A DNA stretch of 6,274 bases from an uncultured Bacilli bacterium. Lineage in GTDB: Bacteria > Bacillota_I > Bacilli_A > RF39 > UBA660. Below, one piece after another: positions 1 to 4,616 of this stretch. The DNA lies in contig CAKOOC010000032.1 in NCBI GenBank assembly GCA_934098375.1, positions 1 through 6,274 on the forward strand. The letters are read 5' to 3'. The notes beneath the pieces are model-generated. The model was given only the letters and a program-made list of their open reading frames with translations, was not told the DNA's origin and did not search any database. The translations under genes and the position numbers were made by a program. The first letter of the stretch is position 1, and each line of letters opens with the position of its first letter.

Positions 1-19
1 ATATTTTTACTTCCTTCAT
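1..19 (-). CDS. 5' end of a gene cut by the left edge (MKEVKI...)
   Basis: Reading leftward, an ATG at 19-17 is preceded by a GAGGAG Shine-Dalgarno five bases upstream, with a second purine-rich GGAG a little further up. The six visible codons give MKEVKI and the frame is open at the window edge. It lies just beyond the terminator at 48-74, so it probably begins a separate unit or receives read-through from the tRNA. In many Firmicutes the gene after scpB is the pseudouridine synthase rluB, but six residues cannot show that and no function is assigned. Confidence 0.5.
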
Positions 20-47
20 TAAAACTCCTCGCTCTCCTTATAATAAC

Positions 48-74
48 AAAAAAAACTAGACGGTACTTCTAGTT
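48..74 (-). terminator. Intrinsic terminator after tRNA-Leu
   Basis: On the minus strand a perfect 7-bp stem AACTAGA/TCTAGTT with a 7-base loop (stem arms at 74-68 and 60-54) is followed by an unbroken run of T from 55 to 48. The stem is AT-rich but the U-tract is long, as expected in a low-GC genome. It would end transcription of tRNA-Leu and of any read-through from scpB. Confidence 0.8.
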
Positions 75-87
75 AATATTTATTACT

Positions 88-104
88 ACTCGAAAAGTTC
101 GAGT
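88..104. repeat. Second hairpin between tRNA-Leu and its terminator
   Basis: ACTCGAA (88-94) and TTCGAGT (98-104) form a perfect 7-bp inverted repeat with a 3-base loop. It starts 13 bases beyond the encoded CCA end of the tRNA. No T-run follows on either strand, so it is not a standard terminator. A role in 3'-trailer processing or in stabilising the transcript is possible but is inference. Confidence 0.5.
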
Positions 105-116
105 TTCCTATCAATC

Positions 117-203
117 TGGTGCCTGTGGAGGGACTCGAACCCTCACGATATCACTATCATTGGATTTTGAGTCCAACGTGTCTACCAATTCCACCACGCA
201 GGC
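117..203 (-). tRNA. tRNA-Leu (anticodon CAA), CCA encoded
   Basis: The minus strand shows a class II tRNA. The acceptor starts GCCTGCG, positions 8-9 are TG, and the D arm contains AATTGGTAGAC. The anticodon arm is TTGGA-CTCAAAA-TCCAA (anticodon CAA, reading UUG), the long variable arm is closed by GATA/TATC, and the T arm is GAGGG-TTCGAGT-CCCTC. The acceptor 3' side is CACAGGC, followed by discriminator A (120) and an encoded CCA (119-117). Bases 36-38 are AAA, the sequence recognised by MiaA and MiaB, so this tRNA is a plausible substrate of the miaB product in this window. Acceptor pair 6-67 is a C/A mismatch; all other acceptor pairs are Watson-Crick. Confidence 0.97.
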
Positions 204-211
204 ATAAATAA

Positions 212-220
212 ATTATATCA
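212..220 (-). promoter_or_regulatory. Extended -10 promoter for tRNA-Leu
   Basis: On the minus strand TGA-TATAAT occupies 220-212: a perfect -10 hexamer with the TGn extension. Start would be near 205, only one or two bases before the first tRNA nucleotide at 203, so the primary transcript would have almost no 5' leader. No good -35 is visible. Co-transcription from scpB is also possible because no terminator separates them. Confidence 0.5.
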
Positions 221-237
221 TTTATCAATAATAAAAT

Positions 238-795
238 CTATTCATTTTCCTTAAAAATTGTATTATATAGTTCTTCCTCTTCATCTTGCTCATCTTTTTT
301 TATTTGTGGTAAATCACTTAAAGTAGCAAGTCCAAAATAGTCTAAGAATACATTAGTAACAACATACAAATTAGGTCTTCCCGGTAAATCTGATTTTCCA
401 CTAACTTTAATTAAATCTTTCGCCAAAAGTTTTCTAATCGTATACGTTGTAGAAACGCCTCTCATTTCATCAATCTCAGCTCTCGTAATAGGTCCATTAT
501 AAGCGATAATCGCCAAAGTTTCCAAGCTAGAATTACTTAAAGTATTACTTTCTGGAGTAAGAACTAGTTTTTTATAATAATCTTTATGTTCAGCTTTAGT
601 AGTTAACTTAAATGCATCACCAAGATAACTAATTGTAATACCTCTATCATCATTTTCATAATTACTTTTTAAAGTTTTAAGTAAACTCTTTGCTTCAGTT
701 TCGGTTATTTCCATAATTGAACAAATATTATCCAAACTAATACCTTCATCTCCAACTACAAAAAGTAGTCCTTCCAAAATCCCTAATTTTTTCAT
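238..795 (-). CDS. scpB: Segregation and condensation protein ScpB
   Basis: The product is 185 residues, near the usual ScpB length. ScpB dimers bind the kleisin ScpA and, with SMC, form the bacterial condensin that compacts and separates newly replicated origins. Recognition rests on the N-terminal GILEGLLFVVGDEGISL segment (residues 5-21), the central LSNSSLETLAIIAYNGPITR segment and the C-terminal GRPNLYVVTNVFLDYFGL block, which frame two winged-helix domains (about 1-75 and 85-160). The tail after about residue 165 is acidic and lysine-rich and probably disordered. The start ATG at 795 lies one base after the scpA stop, and an AAGGAAG Shine-Dalgarno sits inside the scpA end, so the two are one transcript and probably translationally coupled. 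The stop is TAG. Confidence 0.96.
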   Translation of the reverse strand: MKKLGILEGLLFVVGDEGISLDNICSIMEITETEAKSLLKTLKSNYENDDRGITISYLGDAFKLTTKAEHKDYYKKLVLTPESNTLSNSSLETLAIIAYNGPITRAEIDEMRGVSTTYTIRKLLAKDLIKVSGKSDLPGRPNLYVVTNVFLDYFGLATLSDLPQIKKDEQDEEEELYNTIFKENE

Positions 796-796
796 C

Positions 797-1516
797 TTAT
801 TTACTTCCTTCTATATATATCTGTCCAAAATTTTTATCTTGTGTAATTATAATCTCTTTATTTTTACTCATATCTAAAATACTTAAAAAAGTCACAATTA
901 CATAAGGTTTGCTAACTTCTTCAAATAAATCTAAAAAATTAACTTTGCCTCTTATTTTAACAATATTTCTAATGCTTTTTACTCTATCTTCAACACTAAG
1001 TTCTTTTTTTGTTATTGTTGTATTAACAGGTTCTTTCATTTTTTGTCTTTTCAAAAATTCTTCAAATGCTTTAAGCAAATCTGAAAGAGTTACATCTCCA
1101 CTTATTGTCGTATCTTTTTCTCTAAATTCATTTAAATTCATTGGCATTTTAGTAAAGACGTTACTTCGCTTTTCTTCCAATACTCTAAAGTCATCAGCTT
1201 TTTCTTTAATTTTTTGATACTCTAATAATCTTTCTCTTAATTCATCTTCCGAATTAATTTCATATAAAACATCATCTTCTTCTAAATCAGAATCTTTATT
1301 TAGAAGTAATTTACTCTTTAAATGAATAAGTTCTGATGCCATAACTAAATATTCACTATAAGCATCAATAGATAAATCATTATTATTATTTATAAAATTT
1401 AAATACTCTTTTGTTATAACTGCTATATCAATATCATATATATCCATCTTATTTGCTTTAATTAAATGTAAAAGTAAATCAAGTGGACCATTAAAATCAT
1501 TTATTGTAAAATTCAT
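797..1516 (-). CDS. scpA: Segregation and condensation protein ScpA (kleisin)
   Basis: The product is 239 residues. ScpA is the kleisin that bridges the two SMC heads and binds an ScpB dimer. The family signature is clear at the N-terminus: FNGPLDLLLHLIKANKMDIY (residues 8-27), then ITKEYL. The middle (about 75-170) is charged linker, and the C-terminal winged helix ends with FLSILDMSKNKEIIITQ and FGQIYIEG. The ATG at 1516 overlaps the stop of the upstream membrane-protein gene as ATGA (1516-1513), indicating coupling. An in-frame TTG at 1522 is an alternative start: the AAAGGA site is 5 bases before the TTG but 11 before the ATG. The ATG is preferred because MNFTINDFNGPLD matches where the family normally begins. 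SMC itself is not in the window. Confidence 0.95.
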   Translation of the reverse strand: MNFTINDFNGPLDLLLHLIKANKMDIYDIDIAVITKEYLNFINNNNDLSIDAYSEYLVMASELIHLKSKLLLNKDSDLEEDDVLYEINSEDELRERLLEYQKIKEKADDFRVLEEKRSNVFTKMPMNLNEFREKDTTISGDVTLSDLLKAFEEFLKRQKMKEPVNTTITKKELSVEDRVKSIRNIVKIRGKVNFLDLFEEVSKPYVIVTFLSILDMSKNKEIIITQDKNFGQIYIEGSK

Positions 1517-2160
1517 TCGCAAGTAAATCCTTTTGTTTGTTCATTTTTGATTATAACATCCTTTAAAGTATCTAAATCATAATAATTACCATTTTTAAAT
1601 CTTTCGAAATTAGAAGGTGTAGTTTTACTTAAATCCATAACATTTTCAAAAACAAAATTATCATCATTTTCATTTAAAATTGTATCAAGTGATAAAGTAT
1701 TTTTATAATATTCTGTAATATATTTATAATTTTCTAAATTCTTACTATATTCATCTAAATCTTCACCTTTTGGTATCGTAAGAGTATGCGTTATACTTTT
1801 TAATTTATTATTTAAAAAGTGATAAACATATACGTCTCCTAAACTAGCGCATTGAACATCAGTTTTTTGCACATCAGTATTTGCTTTAGTTGTCGTAGAT
1901 AAATCATAATAATAATCGTTACTATTATCATTTTCTAAAAATGATTTTAAATATGAATTATAAAATCTAGTTACTGCATTATCATTTGTTGCCATATATT
2001 TTTTTATATTCGGAAACATAAATACTGTTGTTATTAACAAAGCAAAGATAATTAACACTAAAAATGGTTTACTAGATTTTTCCTTTTTTAAAGTACCAAG
2101 TACCACTGGAGTATTAGGATTAGCATTTTTTAATATATCATTTTCTTTTTTCTTATCCAT
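1513..2160 (-). CDS. Unrecognised single-pass membrane protein upstream of scpA
   Basis: The product is 215 residues and I do not recognise the family. A charged, lysine-rich N-terminus (residues 1-31) leads into one hydrophobic segment, PFLVLIIFALLITTVFMFP (32-50), followed by a basic NIKKY and about 160 residues, most likely outside the cell. That part is rich in Asn, Asp, Tyr and Lys and has only two cysteines, Cys104 (VQCASLG) and Cys214 (next to last residue), which could form a disulfide. The start at 2160 follows a GGAGG site (2172-2168) and an extended -10 promoter; a longer frame reaching 2238 runs into miaB and lacks a ribosome site. Its TGA stop overlaps the scpA ATG, so it is the first gene of the scpA-scpB unit. 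A role linked to chromosome segregation is possible by position only. Confidence 0.85.
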   Translation of the reverse strand: MDKKKENDILKNANPNTPVVLGTLKKEKSSKPFLVLIIFALLITTVFMFPNIKKYMATNDNAVTRFYNSYLKSFLENDNSNDYYYDLSTTTKANTDVQKTDVQCASLGDVYVYHFLNNKLKSITHTLTIPKGEDLDEYSKNLENYKYITEYYKNTLSLDTILNENDDNFVFENVMDLSKTTPSNFERFKNGNYYDLDTLKDVIIKNEQTKGFTCE

Positions 2161-2185
2161 AACACATCCTCCAATTCTACAAATA

Positions 2186-2194
2186 ATTATAGCA
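2186..2194 (-). promoter_or_regulatory. Extended -10 promoter of the membrane protein-scpA-scpB unit
   Basis: On the minus strand TGC-TATAAT lies at 2194-2186, a perfect -10 with TGn extension. The -35 position is only T-rich. Predicted start is near 2179, giving a 5' leader of about 19 bases that holds the GGAGG ribosome site (2172-2168). This separates the unit from miaB, whose stop is 25 bases upstream of the TGn motif; no terminator is visible between them. Confidence 0.65.
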
Positions 2195-2218
2195 AAAATA
2201 CATCGAAAATAAAAGGAA

Positions 2219-3625
2219 TTATTTAACAATAACTCCATCTAAACTAAAACTCTTAGCTTCTTCAATTTTAACATCAATAATTGAACCAATTGTACTCTTA
2301 TCTGCTAAAACATTTACTAATTTCATATTTTCTGTATATCCGCAAACTTTATTTTCATCTTTATCAGAAACACCAGTTATTAAAACTTTCACTGTTTTAC
2401 CTAATAATTTTTCATTACTTTCTTTAGAATATTTATTTATTATTTCATTTAATCTATGAAGTCTTTCTTCCTTTTCTTCTAATGGTGTTGTATCTTCCAT
2501 TTTAGCAGCGGGTGTATTTTCTCTTGGAGAAAAGATAAAAGTAAATGCTCCATCATATTTACATTTATTAACCACATCTAAAGTTTCTTCAAAATCTTCT
2601 AAAGTTTCACCAGGAAATCCCACAATAATGTCTGTTGTGATACTTACATTTTTAACCTTAGTTTTAATTTTATTAAATAATTTTAGATATTCATCTTTAG
2701 TATATCTTCTTCCCATTAATTTCAAAATACGATCTGAACCACTTTGCAATGGCAAATGAATATAAGGCATAATATTTTCCCTTTGGGCAATAACATCTAT
2801 CATACTATCAGTAAAGTCCCAAGGATGAGAAGTAACAAATCTAATTCTTTCAATACCTGTATCACTTACAAGTTCTAATAGTTTACTAAATTCTATTTCT
2901 CCGTCTAAATCTTTCCCATACGCATTAACATTTTGCCCTAATAAAGTAATTTCTTTATATCCTTGCTTTTTTAAATCAATTACTTCTTTCAAAATATCTT
3001 CACTTTTACGGCTTCTTTGTTTTCCTCTAGTATAAGGAACTATACAATAAGTACAAAATTTATCGCAACCATACATTATATTTACCCACGCTGATATTTT
3101 AGAATCACGTTTATATAAATTACCAAATTCAATAACGTCTCCTTCTTTACTATAAACTTCTATAGATTGCTTACCATAATGATTTTTTAAAATTTGTGGA
3201 AGTTCATTCATATTATGAGTTCCAAAAACAATATCAATATAAGGGTGTTTCTCTCTTATTTCTTTAACTACGCCTTCTTCTTGAGCCATACAACCACATA
3301 AACCTAGTAATAAATCTTTATTAGTCTTTTTTAAATGTTTACATCTTCCTAAAAAACCAAAAACTTTATCATGAGCATTTTCCCTAATTGCACAAGTATT
3401 CAAAATAATTAAATCACTATTTTTATAATCATCTGTTTCAGTATAACCTAAATTTTCTAATATTTTTTTTATTTCTTCAGAATCATGCACGTTCATCTGA
3501 CAGCCATAGGTTTTAATATAGTATTTTTTCCCTTCGAAAATATTTTCTTCTTTTCTTTCTTCATATATATAGTTTACTTTACTTTTATTTCTAATTTTAG
3601 CATCTAACATATTTGGTACATGCAT
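2219..3625 (-). CDS. miaB: tRNA-2-methylthio-N6-dimethylallyladenosine synthase MiaB
   Basis: The product is 468 residues. MiaB is a radical-SAM methylthiotransferase that converts i6A37 to ms2i6A37 in tRNAs reading UNN codons, using two [4Fe-4S] clusters. The N-terminal methylthiotransferase domain has KTYGCQMN (Cys42), NTCAIREN (Cys78) and GLCGCMAQ (Cys112), which bind the auxiliary cluster. The radical-SAM domain has YGCDKFCTYC (Cys187, Cys191, Cys194), then HLPLQSGSDRILKLMGRRYT and DIIVGFPGET. A TRAM domain ends the protein (about 405-468). All key residues are present. The start at 3625 (MHVPNMLD) is chosen because GGTGGTGAT at 3638-3630 is a strong ribosome site and an extended -10 lies just upstream. 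The frame stays open to an ATG at 3688, but that adds a hydrophobic run encoded across the promoter. The usual Bacilli neighbour mutS is absent here. Confidence 0.97.
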   Translation of the reverse strand: MHVPNMLDAKIRNKSKVNYIYEERKEENIFEGKKYYIKTYGCQMNVHDSEEIKKILENLGYTETDDYKNSDLIILNTCAIRENAHDKVFGFLGRCKHLKKTNKDLLLGLCGCMAQEEGVVKEIREKHPYIDIVFGTHNMNELPQILKNHYGKQSIEVYSKEGDVIEFGNLYKRDSKISAWVNIMYGCDKFCTYCIVPYTRGKQRSRKSEDILKEVIDLKKQGYKEITLLGQNVNAYGKDLDGEIEFSKLLELVSDTGIERIRFVTSHPWDFTDSMIDVIAQRENIMPYIHLPLQSGSDRILKLMGRRYTKDEYLKLFNKIKTKVKNVSITTDIIVGFPGETLEDFEETLDVVNKCKYDGAFTFIFSPRENTPAAKMEDTTPLEEKEERLHRLNEIINKYSKESNEKLLGKTVKVLITGVSDKDENKVCGYTENMKLVNVLADKSTIGSIIDVKIEEAKSFSLDGVIVK

Positions 3626-3647
3626 AAAAATCACCACCACGAAATAG

Positions 3648-3656
3648 ATTATAGCA
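3648..3656 (-). promoter_or_regulatory. Extended -10 promoter of miaB
   Basis: On the minus strand TGC-TATAAT lies at 3656-3648; the -35 region is a T-run. Start is expected near 3641, a few bases before the GGTGGTGAT ribosome site, giving a leader of roughly 16 bases. Its place inside the extended reading frame argues against the 3688 start for miaB. Confidence 0.65.
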
Positions 3657-3670
3657 TAATTTCCTATTAT

Positions 3671-3697
3671 AAAAAAGAAAAAAGCCATTATTAGGCT
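3671..3697 (-). terminator. Weak terminator after the small membrane protein gene
   Basis: On the minus strand AGCC (3697-3694), a 7-base loop holding the gene's TAA stop, and GGCT (3686-3683) form a 4-bp stem, followed by TT, TTC and TTTTTT down to 3671. The T-tract is strong but the stem is short, so termination may be partial and some SOS-induced transcript may continue into miaB. Confidence 0.4.
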
Positions 3698-3831
3698 GCG
3701 TAAATTATATTTACTTCTTTAAAACTATTTAAATCCATTTTTTTATTATGCCAAGACAAAAGCACTAAAAACAAAGCAAGGAGCAAATAAAAAATAATCA
3801 CTCCTTTATAGTTATTAATTTTTGCAACCAT
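3691..3831 (-). CDS. 46-residue single-pass membrane protein divergent from lexA; candidate SOS division inhibitor
   Basis: A small gene of 47 codons. The ATG at 3831 has an AAGGAG ribosome site (3847-3842) ten bases upstream and a promoter beyond it. The product starts MVAKINNYKG, has one hydrophobic helix at residues 11-27 (VIIFYLLLALFLVLLSW), then a short charged tail ending EVNIIYAA. It is transcribed away from lexA through a shared control region holding SOS-box-like palindromes. In Bacillus and Staphylococcus this position is held by YneA and SosA, small single-pass proteins that block division after DNA damage. This one is shorter than both, lacks the LysM domain of YneA, and nothing downstream looks like a lost LysM remnant. 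Membrane topology is unclear because lysines flank the helix on both sides. The gene looks real; the division-inhibitor role is inferred from position and shape. Confidence 0.75.
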   Translation of the reverse strand: MVAKINNYKGVIIFYLLLALFLVLLSWHNKKMDLNSFKEVNIIYAA

Positions 3832-3862
3832 TATAACCACACTCCTTCTTCATTGCACATTA

Positions 3863-3892
3863 ACTATAACACGAACAAATATTTGTAGTCAA
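3863..3892 (-). promoter_or_regulatory. Promoter of the small membrane protein gene
   Basis: On the minus strand the -35 is TTGACT (3892-3887), followed after 18 bases by TATAGT (3868-3863), which carries a TGn extension (TGT). Start is expected near 3856, leaving a leader of about 25 bases. The SOS-box-like palindrome at 3872-3885 fills the spacer, an ideal place for a repressor to block RNA polymerase. Confidence 0.75.
3872..3885. promoter_or_regulatory. Candidate LexA operator 1 (small membrane protein promoter)
   Basis: CGAACAAATATTTG matches the Bacillus SOS box CGAACATATGTTCG at 11 of 14 positions, with a perfect left half-site CGAAC and a degenerate right half. The core ACAAATATTTGT (3875-3886) is a perfect 12-base palindrome. 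It lies between the -35 and -10 of the minus-strand promoter. LexA here keeps a Bacillus-like recognition helix (TVHTHLKQLE), which supports a related operator. Confidence 0.65.
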
Positions 3893-3900
3893 GATTAAAT

Positions 3901-3914
3901 TAAACAATTGTTTG
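3901..3914. promoter_or_regulatory. Candidate LexA operator 2 (lexA promoter, autoregulation)
   Basis: TAAACAATTGTTTG contains the perfect 12-base palindrome AAACAATTGTTT (3902-3913), which has the GAAC-N4-GTTC layout of the Gram-positive SOS box with the outer G/C pair replaced by A/T. It matches the 14-base Bacillus consensus at 9 positions. It overlaps the lexA -35 (3912-3917), so binding would repress lexA. Its centre is 29 bases from that of operator 1. Confidence 0.6.
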
Positions 3915-3940
3915 ACATTTTACATTTGTTATGTTAATAT
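3912..3940 (+). promoter_or_regulatory. lexA promoter
   Basis: TTGACA (3912-3917, a perfect -35), a 17-base spacer, and TAATAT (3935-3940), a -10 one base from consensus, with TGT just before it as a TGn extension. Start is expected at about 3947, so the mRNA begins at or next to its own ribosome site. Confidence 0.85.
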
Positions 3941-3946
3941 ATTTTC

Positions 3947-3952
3947 AGGAGG
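3947..3952 (+). promoter_or_regulatory. lexA ribosome binding site that fixes the start codon
   Basis: AGGAGG lies five bases before the ATG at 3958. This decides the start: the in-frame ATG at 3931 overlaps the -10 region of the promoter and would not be transcribed. The site is at the predicted 5' end of the mRNA, leaving a leader of only about 11 bases. Confidence 0.85.
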
Positions 3953-3957
3953 TAAAT

Positions 3958-4578
3958 ATGAACGAAAAATTAACCAAAAAACAAGAAGAAGTTTTAACTT
4001 TTATTAAAAAATATATTGTGTCGTATGGCTATCCACCTTCTGTAAGAGAAATATGTGCTGGTTTAGATTTGTCAAGTCCAGCTACTGTCCATACTCACTT
4101 AAAACAATTAGAGAAAAAAGGTGCTATATCTAAAACTAAGTCAAAATTTAGAACTATTGAAGTTTTAGGTGAAAATGAATTTAAACCTAAGGATGAAGAA
4201 TTAGTAAAAGTTCCTTTACTTGGTAAGGTAACAGCTGGTTCTCCTATTGAAGCAATTGAAAACCCTAATGAATATTTTACGCTTCCTGCTAGTTTAATCC
4301 CACCTAAAGAAACTATTTTTACATTAAAAGTTTCTGGTGAAAGTATGATTAATGCAGGAATTTTGGATGGCGATATTGTTATAGTACAAAAACAAAGAAT
4401 TGCTCATAATGGAGATATAGTTGTAGCAATGACAGAAGAAAATGAAGTAACTTTAAAAAGATTTTTCAAAGAAAAAGACCATATAAGATTACAACCTGAA
4501 AATGACACAATGGCACCAATTATTTTGCCTAACTGTCAAATTGTTGGAAAAGCTATTGGTTTATATCGTAAATTTTAA
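3958..4578 (+). CDS. lexA: SOS repressor LexA
   Basis: The product is 206 residues, typical for Firmicutes. LexA represses DNA-damage genes and cuts itself when RecA filaments form. The N-terminal winged helix-turn-helix (1-66) carries GYPPSVREI (24-32) and the recognition region SSPATVHTHLKQLEKKG (39-55), close to Bacillus LexA. The self-cleavage site is Ala93-Gly94 in GKVTAGSPIE. The S24 peptidase domain holds Ser129 (SGESM) and Lys167 (EVTLKRFF), the catalytic pair, and the protein ends VGKAIGLYRKF. All essential residues are present, so it should be functional. The start is at 3958 for the ribosome-site reason given in that entry. It is the only plus-strand gene here, transcribed away from a small membrane protein gene. 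The palindrome over its -35 suggests autoregulation. A terminator follows the stop within six bases. Confidence 0.97.
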   Translation: MNEKLTKKQEEVLTFIKKYIVSYGYPPSVREICAGLDLSSPATVHTHLKQLEKKGAISKTKSKFRTIEVLGENEFKPKDEELVKVPLLGKVTAGSPIEAIENPNEYFTLPASLIPPKETIFTLKVSGESMINAGILDGDIVIVQKQRIAHNGDIVVAMTEENEVTLKRFFKEKDHIRLQPENDTMAPIILPNCQIVGKAIGLYRKF

Positions 4579-4583
4579 CATTT

Positions 4584-4613
4584 AAAAAAGTTCTATTTGT
4601 TTAGAACTTTTTT
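4584..4613. terminator. Bidirectional terminator between lexA and the glycine-rich gene
   Basis: AGTTCTA (4589-4595) and TAGAACT (4602-4608) form a stem with loop TTTGTT. An A-run (4584-4589) lies on the left and a T-run (4608-4614) on the right, so the hairpin is followed by U residues on both strands. It serves lexA from the left and the convergent gene ending at 4617 from the right. Confidence 0.88.
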
Positions 4614-4616
4614 TAT

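Noticed and set aside
909..1217. Plus-strand frame of 102 codons inside scpA
   Set aside because: It is antisense to a confident scpA, has no ribosome site, and its hydrophobic composition is what the complement of lysine- and glutamate-rich codons produces.
1513..1515. TGA as a tryptophan codon (Mollicutes code)
   Set aside because: TGA ends the gene upstream of scpA exactly at the scpA start, tryptophans in all genes are TGG, and lexA is not expected in classical Mollicutes.
2161..2238. Longer start at 2238 for the membrane protein upstream of scpA
   Set aside because: It would begin inside miaB without a ribosome site and across the promoter at 2186-2194; GGAGG supports 2160.
3626..3688. 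Longer MiaB starting at 3688 with a hydrophobic N-terminus
   Set aside because: The added codons span the weak terminator and the extended -10 promoter; GGTGGTGAT at 3638-3630 marks 3625 as the start, and MiaB is a cytosolic enzyme.
3931..3957. Upstream ATG at 3931 giving a nine-residue longer LexA
   Set aside because: It overlaps the -10 region and lies before the predicted transcription start; AGGAGG at 3947-3952 serves the ATG at 3958, which matches the family N-terminus.
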